From Tsukamurella sputi (GTDB lineage: Bacteria; Actinomycetota; Actinomycetes; Mycobacteriales; Mycobacteriaceae): a stretch of DNA of 64,000 nt. Of the stretch, positions 1-7,552 are shown in pieces. How positions within the stretch are numbered: position 1 is the stretch's first letter; each line of letters begins with the position of its first letter. The notes below the pieces were generated by a model. The model made no database searches. It was given only the letters and a program-made list of their open reading frames with translations, and was not told the origin of the DNA. The stretch lies in the NCBI RefSeq assembly GCF_007858445.1, contig NZ_VIGV01000001.1, positions 558,001 through 622,000 on the forward strand, given 5' to 3'. The translations under genes were made by a program, and so were the position numbers.

Positions 1-113
1 CGAAGGCTGTCGAACCGGCCGAGCGGGGCGGACAGCGCCCTGTCACCGCGCTCGACCGCACCCCACATCGCCATCGCCTCCACCTCGCCGGGGCGCCTCG
101 AAAGCGCTCTCAC
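1..113 (-). CDS. Possible 5' end of a divergent gene, cut by the window edge
   Basis: Reading leftwards, an open frame runs off the window edge. Possible starts are the GTG at 113, the GTG at 83 or the ATG at 74; the last two sit in a purine-rich GGCGAGGTGGAGGCG context. The visible residues (for example GAVERGDRALSAPLGRFDSL) do not identify a family. A divergently transcribed regulator would fit the position upstream of a catabolic operon, but that is inference from layout only. Only about 37 codons are visible, so the gene may not be real. Confidence 0.3.
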   Translation of the reverse strand, partial: MRALSRRPGEVEAMAMWGAVERGDRALSAPLGRFDSL

Positions 114-264
114 CTGCAGGTTACACCGCCTTCGGCGCGGAACTGCGATCCATGTCACCACTTCCCGGCGCGAATCGGATAGCGCTGTCGCCGCGCGGAT
201 AGTGGCGCCGGTCACAGCTTCGTAGCGTGCATCCATCGCCCCAGTACCGCGATGAAGGAGAGCC

Positions 265-1872
265 GTGAACACCGAATCGACAACCACCACTGACTACGAC
301 GTCGCCGTCGTCGGCTACGGACCGACCGGCCTCGTCCTCTCGTCGATGCTCGCGCGCGCCGGCCACCGGGTGGTGGTGATCGAGCGGTGGCCGAGCCTCT
401 ACGGCATGCCGCGGCTGACCCACATCGACGGCGAGACCGCGCGCATCATCCAGGCCGCGGGCGACGTCGATGAGGCGCTGCGCGATGCCGCTCCCGCCGC
501 CGTCTACGAGTGGCGCAACCACGCCGAGGACCTGCTGATCGCCGTCGACTGGTCGGGCGAGTCCAGCGGCTTCGCGGCCCACTACTCGATGTACCAGCCG
601 CACATCGAGTGCTCTATCGACGACCGCAACCGCACGCGCCCCAACCTCGACGTGCACCAGGGCACCGTCCTGGTCGGTATGGAGCAGTCGGACGAGTACG
701 TGGAGCTGACGGTGCGGCCCTGGTCGCGTGACCGGGACGCGCAGTGGGCCGATGCGCCCGAGCGCACGGTGACCGCCAGGTACGTCGTTGGTGCCGACGG
801 CGCGGGCAGTATGGTCCGCCACATCCTCGGGATCGGCCGCACCGATCTGCACGTCGACGATCGGTGGCTCAACATCGACACGGAATGCACCCGCCCCCTG
901 GGTGATCGGTTCGACACCGCCCGGCAGTTCTGCGATCCGCACCAGCCCCACATGTTCATGCCCATCGGCCGGAGCCGCCAACGGTTCGAGGTCGCGGTCC
1001 GCCCCGAGGACGACGCCCAGGAGATGGCCACCGAGGAGTTCGCCTGGCGCTGGCTCCGGGCGCAGCACGACCTGGGTCCCGAGGATCTGACGATCCTCCG
1101 CCACATCGTCTACACGTTCTCCGCGTGCACAGCCGACACCTGGCGCGCGGGCCGGGTGTTCCTCGCCGGGGACGCCGCGCACACGATGCCGCCCTACATG
1201 GGGCAGGGCGCGTGTTCGGGCATGCGCGATTCGATCACGCTGGCCTGGAAGCTCGACCTGGTGCTCTCCGGCAAGGCCGACGACGCGCTCCTGGACACCT
1301 ACGAGACCGAGCGCCGGCCGCACGTCGAGGTGATCCAGGCCTGCGCCGTGGAGCTGGGCCGCGTGGCGAACCTCAAGGACCCGGTGGCCGCCGCCGCGCG
1401 CGATGCCGCGTTCCAGCGCGGCGAGGTGCCGCCGCTGCCCCCGTTCCCGACGATCGCCGCCGGCGTGATCGACGCCGACGACTCGGGGGTACCGAGGGGC
1501 TTCGCCGGCACGTTGGCACCGCAGGGCGTGGTGCGCCGCGGCGAGCGCTCGGGACGGTTCGACGACCTGCACCCGTGGGGCTTCACCCTGGTGTCCACCG
1601 GCGACGCGACCGAACTCCTGGGGCCGGATCGCCTGGCCTTCCTGGCCGAGCTCGGCGGCACCGTCGTCACCCTGGAGCCGGGGCACGCGCACTCGGTCGT
1701 CGACGAGGAGGGCACCTACGCCGCCTACTTCGCGGCCACCGGCACCGAGGCCTTCCTCGCGCGGCCCGACTTCCACCTGTACGGCGCGGGCGCCCTCACC
1801 GACCTACCACGTCTGGTGGACGGCCTCCGGGCGACGCTGAGCGCCGCACCGGCCGTGGCGGTCGCCCGATGA
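265..1872 (+). CDS. FAD-dependent aromatic hydroxylase (MhpA/resorcinol hydroxylase-like)
   Basis: This is a 535-residue class A flavoprotein monooxygenase. The FAD-binding motif GYGPTG lies at residues 17-22, and the second flavin motif, AGDAAHTMPPYMGQG, begins near residue 300. The C-terminal third is the thioredoxin-like extension usual in phenol/resorcinol and 3-hydroxyphenylpropionate hydroxylases. It should add a ring hydroxyl group using NAD(P)H and O2. The GTG start at 265 follows AAGGAG at 255-260. The stop overlaps the next ATG in an ATGA junction, so translation is coupled to the hydrolase. With hydroxyquinol dioxygenase and maleylacetate reductase downstream, the likely product is a 1,2,4-trihydroxybenzene. 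The exact substrate cannot be read from sequence. Confidence 0.9.
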   Translation: MNTESTTTTDYDVAVVGYGPTGLVLSSMLARAGHRVVVIERWPSLYGMPRLTHIDGETARIIQAAGDVDEALRDAAPAAVYEWRNHAEDLLIAVDWSGESSGFAAHYSMYQPHIECSIDDRNRTRPNLDVHQGTVLVGMEQSDEYVELTVRPWSRDRDAQWADAPERTVTARYVVGADGAGSMVRHILGIGRTDLHVDDRWLNIDTECTRPLGDRFDTARQFCDPHQPHMFMPIGRSRQRFEVAVRPEDDAQEMATEEFAWRWLRAQHDLGPEDLTILRHIVYTFSACTADTWRAGRVFLAGDAAHTMPPYMGQGACSGMRDSITLAWKLDLVLSGKADDALLDTYETERRPHVEVIQACAVELGRVANLKDPVAAAARDAAFQRGEVPPLPPFPTIAAGVIDADDSGVPRGFAGTLAPQGVVRRGERSGRFDDLHPWGFTLVSTGDATELLGPDRLAFLAELGGTVVTLEPGHAHSVVDEEGTYAAYFAATGTEAFLARPDFHLYGAGALTDLPRLVDGLRATLSAAPAVAVAR

Positions 1873-2924
1873 ACGCCGACGTGAGCGCCACCAACGAGGC
1901 GCACTGGCGGGCGATGGGCGTCACGCGCCTGCTCGACGCCGGTATGCGGTACGACGACGTCCTCGCGCTGCGGGCGGGCACCGACGCCGGCTGGGCCTGG
2001 GACGACGTCGCCGAGGAACTCGGCGCGGCGCGGACGGCCGAGGCCGAGACCGCTGCCCGTGCGGGACGCACCACCACCGCGTACGAGAGCCACCGCGCGG
2101 CGGCGGCCTGCTTCCTGTTCGCGCAGATGGCCTTCAATTTCGACACCGACCGCAAGCGCGCCCTGTACGCGCGGTTCGACGGGGCCGTGGCGGGCGCCGC
2201 CGCGCATTCGCCGGTCCCGATGCACCGGGTGGAGCCGGCCTTCGACGCGGGCGCCCTGACCGGCTGGCACCTGCGCCCCGCCTCGCCGCGCGGCACCGTC
2301 GTGGTCTTCGGCGGCCAGAGCGGATGGGGCGCGACCTACCTGCGCTACGCCGATGCGCTGCTCGCCCGCGGACTCGCCGTGATCCTCGCGGAGGGCCCCG
2401 GGCAGGGTGATGCGCGGCTCGTCCACGGCGTCCACCTCGATGTGGACGTCGCCGCCGCGTTCGGCGTCTTCGTCGACCTCGCGACGCCGGACGGGCCGGT
2501 CGGGGTGTGGGGCAACAGCGTCGGGGGCCTGTTCGCGGCGCTCACCGCGGCCCGGCACCCCGGCGTCGCCGCGTGCTGCGTCAACGGCGCCTTCGCCGCG
2601 CCGCGCCTGCTCGACTTCCGGACCTTCTCCGAACAGGCGAAGGCGATGCTGGGAACGACCGACGACGACGCCGTCACCGCGAACTTCGCTCGCCTGCGCT
2701 TCGATCCGAACGCTGAGAGCATCCCGTGTCCGCTGCTCGTGCTGCACGGCGGCGCCGACCCGCTGGTGCAGCTGGCCGATCAGCAGCCCTTCCTCGACGC
2801 CGCCGACGATGCGACACTGCGGATCTGGGACGACGGAGAACACACCGTCTACAACCACGCCGACGAACGGAACGCGGTGGCCGCGGACTGGTTCGCCGAA
2901 CGACTCGAAGGGGCCCGCGCATGA
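1869..2924 (+). CDS. Alpha/beta hydrolase, C-C hydrolase type (DHPON hydrolase-like)
   Basis: The protein has 351 residues. An N-terminal helical domain of about 130 residues precedes an alpha/beta hydrolase core, the layout of 2,6-dihydroxypseudooxynicotine hydrolase and FrsA-like proteins. The nucleophile elbow GNSVGG puts the serine near residue 217. A candidate acid is the Asp in HGGADPL (about 297) and the histidine is in DGEHTVYNH (about 325). In the nicotine pathway the related enzyme cleaves the C-C bond between an acyl side chain and a dihydroxylated ring. The ATG overlaps the stop of the hydroxylase, and its own stop overlaps the maleylacetate reductase start. This suggests removal of an acyl chain from a hydroxylated ring. 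Plain ester hydrolysis remains possible. Confidence 0.8.
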   Translation: MNADVSATNEAHWRAMGVTRLLDAGMRYDDVLALRAGTDAGWAWDDVAEELGAARTAEAETAARAGRTTTAYESHRAAAACFLFAQMAFNFDTDRKRALYARFDGAVAGAAAHSPVPMHRVEPAFDAGALTGWHLRPASPRGTVVVFGGQSGWGATYLRYADALLARGLAVILAEGPGQGDARLVHGVHLDVDVAAAFGVFVDLATPDGPVGVWGNSVGGLFAALTAARHPGVAACCVNGAFAAPRLLDFRTFSEQAKAMLGTTDDDAVTANFARLRFDPNAESIPCPLLVLHGGADPLVQLADQQPFLDAADDATLRIWDDGEHTVYNHADERNAVAADWFAERLEGARA

Positions 2925-3976
2925 ACTTCACCCACGACAGCCTCACCCAGACGGTCCGGTTCGGGTCCGGGACGGCCCGCGACGCGATCGCCGACGTCAC
3001 CGCCGGCGCCGAGCGGATCATGCTGATCTGCAGCCCGCGCGAGGCGGACCGGGCAGCCGAGATCGCCGCGGGCCTCCCCGTGGCGATCCGCCACCACGAC
3101 GTGGCGATGCACGTGCCCGTCGAGATCGCCGAGCGCGGCCGTGCGGCCGCGGAGGGGGCGCGCGCCGATCTGCTGCTGTGCTTCGGCGGCGGCTCGGCGA
3201 TGGGTCTTGCCAAGGCGATCGCCCTCACCACCTCGATCCCGATCGTCGCCGTCCCGACGACGTACTCCGGCTCCGAGGCGACGTCGATGTGGGGGCTGAC
3301 GGAGAACGGCGTCAAGACCACGGGCGTCGACGCACGGGTAGCACCCCGCGCGATCGTCTACGACGCCGAGCTCACCCTGGGGCTGCCCCCGGACATCGGC
3401 ATCGCCTCGGCGCTGAACGCGCTGGCGCACAGCATCGACGCGATGTGGGGCCCGCGGGCCGATCCGATCGACCGGGTGCTCGCGGCGGAGTCCGCCCGCG
3501 CGCTGCGCGCGGGACTGCCGACCGTAGCAGCGGACCCGTCCGACCTCGCCGGGCGCGAGCAGGTGCTCTACGCCGCGTACCTCGCCGCGACCGCCTTCTC
3601 GTCCGCGGGATCCGGCCTGCACCACAAGATCTGCCACGTCCTCGGCGGAGCCTTCGACCTCCCGCACGCGCAGACGCACACCGCGGTGCTCCCCCACGTC
3701 CTCGCCTTCAACGCGCCCGCCGCACCGGAGGCGGAGGCCCGGCTGGCGACGGCCTTCGGCGCCGCTACCGCCGTCGAGGGCCTCGCGGCCCTGTACGACG
3801 AGGTGCACGCGCCCCGCGCGCTGCGGGACCTCGGCATGTCCGAGGCAGATGTCGTCCCCGCCGCCGAGGCGATCCTGCCACTGGTGCCGGCCGGGAATCC
3901 GCGACCGGTCACCGCGGCCGATCTTGAACGCATCCTGTCCGCCGCGTGGTCCGGTGCCGCGCCCGAGCACGCCTGA
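2921..3976 (+). CDS. Maleylacetate reductase
   Basis: This 351-residue iron-alcohol-dehydrogenase-fold enzyme should reduce maleylacetate to 3-oxoadipate with NAD(P)H in the cytoplasm. The nucleotide-binding run CFGGGSAMGLAKA and the following VPTTYSGSEAT are characteristic. The later HHKICHVLGG and PHAQTHTAVLPHV segments match maleylacetate reductases rather than metal-dependent alcohol dehydrogenases. The ATG overlaps the preceding stop (ATGA). Its partner dioxygenase begins 9 bases after its stop. Together they form the lower hydroxyquinol pathway: ring cleavage to maleylacetate, then reduction to 3-oxoadipate. Confidence 0.93.
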   Translation: MNFTHDSLTQTVRFGSGTARDAIADVTAGAERIMLICSPREADRAAEIAAGLPVAIRHHDVAMHVPVEIAERGRAAAEGARADLLLCFGGGSAMGLAKAIALTTSIPIVAVPTTYSGSEATSMWGLTENGVKTTGVDARVAPRAIVYDAELTLGLPPDIGIASALNALAHSIDAMWGPRADPIDRVLAAESARALRAGLPTVAADPSDLAGREQVLYAAYLAATAFSSAGSGLHHKICHVLGGAFDLPHAQTHTAVLPHVLAFNAPAAPEAEARLATAFGAATAVEGLAALYDEVHAPRALRDLGMSEADVVPAAEAILPLVPAGNPRPVTAADLERILSAAWSGAAPEHA

Positions 3977-3985
3977 GGAGCCCCC

Positions 3986-4870
3986 GTGCACGAGACATCG
4001 ACGACCGATCAGGCGGCGGCCGAACAGGCCCTCGTCGATCGGGTCCTGCAGTCCTTCGCCGACACCGAGGACCCGCGCCTGCGGACGGTGCTGCAGTCGC
4101 TGGTGCGGCATCTGCACTCGTTCATCCGCGAGGTCCGCCTCACCGAGGCGGAGTGGACCGCGGCGATCGACTTCCTCACCGCGTGCGGCCACATCACCGA
4201 CGACCGCCGGCAGGAGTTCATCCTGCTCTCCGACGTGCTCGGCGCGTCCATGCAGACGGTCACCGTCAACAACGAGCTCGACGGCGACGCCACCGAGGCC
4301 ACGGTCTTCGGCCCCTTCTTCGTCGACGACGCCCCGGCCGTCCCGTTCGGCGGCGACATCGCCGGCGGCGCGACGGGCGAGCCGTGCTGGGTCGAGGGCA
4401 CCGTCACGGGGACCGACGGTGCGCCGATCCCCGGCGCCCGCATCGAGGTCTGGGAGGCCGACGAGGACGGCTTCTACGACGTCCAGTACGACGACGAACG
4501 CACCGCCGCGCGCGCACGCCTCGAGGCGCGTGAGGACGGCACCTACGGGTTCTGGGGACTCACGCCCACGCCGTACCCCATCCCGGCCGACGGCCCCGTC
4601 GGCCGATTACTGGCGGCCACCGGACGCTCGCCCATGCGCGCAGCACACCTGCACTTCATGGTCTCGGCCCCCGGGTACCGCACCCTCGTGACGCACATCT
4701 TCGTCGAGGGCGACGAGCAGTTGGCCGTCGGCGACAGCGTCTTCGGTGTCAAGGACTCGCTGATCAAGCGTTTCGAGCCCCAGCCGGAGGGCGCGCCGGT
4801 TCCGGCCGGGCGCGACCTCGGCGGCCGCCCATGGTCACGCGCCAGGTTCGACATCGTCCTCGCGCGCTAG
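3986..4870 (+). CDS. Hydroxyquinol 1,2-dioxygenase
   Basis: This is a 294-residue intradiol dioxygenase that should cleave hydroxyquinol (1,2,4-benzenetriol) to maleylacetate. The four non-haem Fe(III) ligands are visible as Tyr164 (DGFYDVQY), Tyr197 (TPTPYPIP), His221 and His223 (AAHLHF). To my recollection this is the numbering reported for the Nocardioides simplex enzyme. The N-terminal helical dimerisation/lipid-binding domain (about residues 15-100) precedes the catalytic beta-sandwich. The GTG start at 3986 follows GAGGAG. It is the last gene of the catabolic operon; the next gene seems to have its own leaderless promoter inside this gene's end. Confidence 0.94.
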   Translation: MHETSTTDQAAAEQALVDRVLQSFADTEDPRLRTVLQSLVRHLHSFIREVRLTEAEWTAAIDFLTACGHITDDRRQEFILLSDVLGASMQTVTVNNELDGDATEATVFGPFFVDDAPAVPFGGDIAGGATGEPCWVEGTVTGTDGAPIPGARIEVWEADEDGFYDVQYDDERTAARARLEAREDGTYGFWGLTPTPYPIPADGPVGRLLAATGRSPMRAAHLHFMVSAPGYRTLVTHIFVEGDEQLAVGDSVFGVKDSLIKRFEPQPEGAPVPAGRDLGGRPWSRARFDIVLAR

Positions 4871-4879
4871 TCTGAGCGT

Positions 4880-5146
4880 ATGGTCCGACAGCCCCTCACC
4901 CCCGAACAGATCGCCGCGGGTCGGCGTCTCGGGGCGCGGCTGCGGGCCTCGCGCGGCACCCGCAAGCTCGACGACGTCGCCCGGGCGGCGGGCATCTCCC
5001 CGGAGACGCTGCGCAAGATCGAGACCGGCCGCATGGCGACGCCCGCGTTCGGCACCGTCGTCGCGCTGGCGGCGGTCCTGGACGAGCCCCTGGACGAGCT
5101 GGCGGCCGAGTACTTGGCCGCGGAGCGGTTCAGCCGCACCGGCTAA
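4880..5146 (+). CDS. XRE-family helix-turn-helix regulator
   Basis: This 88-residue protein is almost entirely one HTH_3 domain (residues about 18-75), with the recognition region ARAAGISPETLRKIETGR. It has no sensor domain. A TAGTCT -10-like hexamer at 4868-4873 ends 6 bases before the ATG, and no ribosome-binding site is visible, so the mRNA is probably leaderless. It lies 18 bases before the methionine aminopeptidase gene, with a 14-bp inverted repeat in the gap. Local autoregulation or control of map is therefore the simplest role. Targets are inferred, not shown. Confidence 0.85.
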   Translation: MVRQPLTPEQIAAGRRLGARLRASRGTRKLDDVARAAGISPETLRKIETGRMATPAFGTVVALAAVLDEPLDELAAEYLAAERFSRTG

Positions 5147-5150
5147 ACGT

Positions 5151-5164
5151 GGTATTTTAATACC
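5151..5164 (+). promoter_or_regulatory. Inverted repeat and -10 element at the map start
   Basis: The 14 bases GGTATTTTAATACC have 6-base arms around a TT centre and abut the ATG of the aminopeptidase gene. TATTTT (5153-5158) is spaced like a -10 box 6 bases before that ATG, so transcription would begin at the start codon. A repeat over the -10 is a natural operator for the adjacent XRE protein. It is strikingly A+T-rich for this genome. Confidence 0.6.
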
Positions 5165-5932
5165 ATGATGGAGCTCAAGACCCCCGCCGAGATCGCGAAG
5201 ATGCGCACGACCGGCATCTTCATCGCCGAGCTGCTCGACGAGCTGACCGGCATGGCCGAGGTCGGCATGAACGCCATGGAGCTCGAGTACCGCGCCCGCA
5301 CGATGATCGAGGAGCGCGGCGCGCAGTCCTGCTACTGGGACTACGCGCCATCGTTCGGCAGCGGCCCGTTCCGCAACGTCACATGCATCTCCATCAACGA
5401 CGCGTGCCTGCACGGCCTACCGCACGAGCACATCTTCGAGGACGGCGACCTGCTCACGGTGGACATCGCGGTGTCGATCGACGGCTGGGTCGCCGACGCC
5501 GCGCGCAGCGTGAGCGTGGGCACCGCGCGCGACGAGGACACGCGCCTCATCCAGGCCACGCGGGACGCGCTCGACGCCGCGATCGACCACATGCGCCCGG
5601 GCACCAGGCTCGGCACGGTCTCGGCGTCCATCGGCGAGGTCGCGAAGAAGTACGGCTACCCGGTGAACACCCAGTTCGGCGGGCACGGCCTCGGCCGGAC
5701 GATGCACGAGGACCCGCACGTGCCGAACACCGGCAAGGCGCGCAAGGGGATGCTCCTGCAGACCGGCACGACGCTCGCCTTGGAACCGTGGTTCTGCGCG
5801 ACCACGGACAAGATCGTCTTCGACGCCGATGGCTGGACGCTGCGCTCGGCCGACGGTTCCCGCGCCGCGCACAGCGAGCACACCGTCGCCATCACCGAGG
5901 ACGGCCCCGTCGTCCTGACCGCGCCGGCCTGA
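5165..5932 (+). CDS. map: Type I methionine aminopeptidase
   Basis: This 255-residue enzyme removes the initiator methionine from nascent proteins. All five metal ligands are visible: Asp100, Asp111, His174, Glu207 and Glu238. The conserved His83 lies in CLHGLPHEH. It has no N-terminal SH3-binding extension. The location is unusual: it pairs with an XRE regulator rather than with secY/adk/infA, where the housekeeping map of actinobacteria usually sits. It is therefore probably a second copy. The start has no Shine-Dalgarno sequence and is likely leaderless. The gene converges on the tetR stop with no gap. Confidence 0.93.
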   Translation: MMELKTPAEIAKMRTTGIFIAELLDELTGMAEVGMNAMELEYRARTMIEERGAQSCYWDYAPSFGSGPFRNVTCISINDACLHGLPHEHIFEDGDLLTVDIAVSIDGWVADAARSVSVGTARDEDTRLIQATRDALDAAIDHMRPGTRLGTVSASIGEVAKKYGYPVNTQFGGHGLGRTMHEDPHVPNTGKARKGMLLQTGTTLALEPWFCATTDKIVFDADGWTLRSADGSRAAHSEHTVAITEDGPVVLTAPA

Positions 5933-6499
5933 TCAGCTCGCCGCGGTCCGCTGCGCTCCGATGAGGACCCGCGCAGCCTCGCGGGCACCGTCGACCACAC
6001 CGTCCGGGCCGAGGATGGCGGCGGTGCTGAGCGCACCCTCGGTCAGCAGGCCGATCTGCACCGCCACGCGCTCGGGCAGCCCCGCGTCGGCGACGAGCGC
6101 CGACAGTTCGTCCTGGTAGCACGCCTTGTTGTGCTGCGCTGCGTCGGCGACCGTCGGCGACGTGGCGCCGAGCTCGCCGTAGATGTTGATGAAGGAGCAG
6201 CCGCGGAAGTCGTTCTCGGCGAACATCTCGTCGAGCCAGTCGAAGACTGCGAGGATCTTCTGCTCCGGGCCGTCGGCCACATCGACGTACTTGTGCAGCC
6301 CCTCTGTCCAGCGCCGGTCCCGGATGGTCAGCACCTCGGCGACGAGGGCGTCCTTCGACGGGAAGAGCTTGTAGATCGCCTTGAGCGAGACACCGGCGGC
6401 GGTGCGGATCTCGTCCATGCCCACGGCCTGGATGCCCTTGCCGTAGAAGAGCTTCTCCGCGGCCTCCAACACCGCCGCGCGCTGCTGCTCCGCATCCAT
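5933..6499 (-). CDS. TetR-family transcriptional repressor
   Basis: The protein has 188 residues. The N-terminal TetR helix-turn-helix is MDEIRTAAGVSLKAIYKLFPSK, about residues 26-47, and the C-terminal ligand domain has no recognisable specificity. The ATG at 6499 follows GTGGGG on the minus strand. It is transcribed divergently from the esterase gene. Two 16-bp operators in the shared 96-bp region make repression of both genes very likely. The ligand may be a substrate or product of the esterase (inference). Confidence 0.92.
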   Translation of the reverse strand: MDAEQQRAAVLEAAEKLFYGKGIQAVGMDEIRTAAGVSLKAIYKLFPSKDALVAEVLTIRDRRWTEGLHKYVDVADGPEQKILAVFDWLDEMFAENDFRGCSFINIYGELGATSPTVADAAQHNKACYQDELSALVADAGLPERVAVQIGLLTEGALSTAAILGPDGVVDGAREAARVLIGAQRTAAS

Positions 6500-6513
6500 T
6501 TTCCCCACACCCC

Positions 6514-6571
6514 TTGACGAGAGAACGATCGTTCCCCTACTGTAGCAGTCAGCGCGAGAACGAACGTTCTC
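6514..6571. promoter_or_regulatory. Divergent tetR/esterase promoters with two operators
   Basis: The esterase promoter reads TTGACG (6514-6519), an 18-bp spacer, then TACTGT (6538-6543). Operator 1, GAGAACGATCGTTCCC (6521-6536), fills the spacer. Operator 2, GAGAACGAACGTTCTC (6556-6571), has perfect 7-base arms. On the minus strand TACAGT (6544-6539) can serve as the tetR -10 and nearly coincides with the esterase -10; its -35 would fall in operator 2. Both sites also contain the GAAC-N4-GTTC core of actinobacterial LexA boxes. LexA is therefore an alternative reader, though the outer bases fit SOS boxes poorly. Confidence 0.8.
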
Positions 6572-6595
6572 CGCGAAGCCGACAAGGAGCAGATC

Positions 6596-7549
6596 ATGAG
6601 CAAGACCATCCTCGAGCCCGCCGCCCAGGCCTTCTCCGACGCCACCGCCAACCCGCCCTACCTGTTCGACCTCGGCCCCGTCGAGGGCCGCAAGACCGTC
6701 GACGAGGTGCAGTCCGGCGAGGGCGTCACCCTCCCCGAGGTCGACGAGGAGTGGATCACCGTGGCCGGCGGCCCCACCGGCGAGGTGCGTACCCGCATCA
6801 TCCGGCCGCAGGGCGCCACCGGCGTCCTGCCCGTGATCCTCTACATCCACGGCGCCGGCTGGGTCTTCGGCAACGCCCACACGCACGACCGTCTGGTCCG
6901 CGAACTGGCGGTCGGAACCGGCGCCGCCGTGGTCTTCCCCGAGTACGACCTCTCCCCCGAGGCGCGCTACCCGATCGCCATTGAGCAGAACTACGCCGTC
7001 GCGCAGTGGATCGTGCACTCGGGCGCTGAGAAGAACCTCGACGGCGCCCGGATCGCCGTCTCCGGCGACTCCGTCGGCGGGGACATGGCCGCCGTCCTCG
7101 CCCTGCAGGCCAAGGCCCGCGGCGATGTGGAACTGGCCGCCCAAGTGCTGCTGTACCCGGTGGTGGACACCGACTTCGACACCTCCTCGTACCGCGACTT
7201 CGCCGAGGGCTACTTCCTGCGCCGCGACGCGATGCAGTGGTTCTGGGACCAGTACACGACCGACACGGCGCAGCGTGCGGAGATCTTCGCCTCGCCCCTG
7301 AACGCGACCGTCGAGCAGCTGACGGGTCTGCCGCCCGCCACCGTGATCACCGCTGAGGCGGACGTGCTGCGCGACGGCGGCGAGGCCTACGCCGCCAAGC
7401 TCCGCGAGGCCGGCAACGAGGTGACCGCCGTGCGGATCGGCGGGGTCATCCACGACTTCATGATGCTCAACGCGCTGCGCGAGACCCACGGCGCCCAGGC
7501 GGGTTTCGACCTCGCCATCGCCGCCCTGCGCCGCGCTCTCACCGCCTGA
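6596..7549 (+). CDS. HSL-type alpha/beta hydrolase (esterase/lipase)
   Basis: The protein has 317 residues. The oxyanion-hole motif HGAGWVFG is typical of the hormone-sensitive-lipase family, a slight variant of HGGG. The nucleophile elbow is GDSVGG with Ser159. The acid lies in TAEADVLRDGG and His286 is in GGVIHDFMML. Such enzymes hydrolyse short-chain acyl esters in the cytoplasm; the natural substrate is unknown. The ATG is preceded by AAGGAG at 6584-6589. Expression should be controlled by the divergent TetR regulator. Confidence 0.92.
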   Translation: MSKTILEPAAQAFSDATANPPYLFDLGPVEGRKTVDEVQSGEGVTLPEVDEEWITVAGGPTGEVRTRIIRPQGATGVLPVILYIHGAGWVFGNAHTHDRLVRELAVGTGAAVVFPEYDLSPEARYPIAIEQNYAVAQWIVHSGAEKNLDGARIAVSGDSVGGDMAAVLALQAKARGDVELAAQVLLYPVVDTDFDTSSYRDFAEGYFLRRDAMQWFWDQYTTDTAQRAEIFASPLNATVEQLTGLPPATVITAEADVLRDGGEAYAAKLREAGNEVTAVRIGGVIHDFMMLNALRETHGAQAGFDLAIAALRRALTA

Positions 7550-7552
7550 GCC

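Noticed and set aside
121-1776. Long open frame on the minus strand opposite the flavin hydroxylase
   Set aside because: Its product is Arg/Gly/His-rich with no motif, and it mirrors the third-position G/C of the plus-strand gene. It is a shadow frame of high-G+C DNA.
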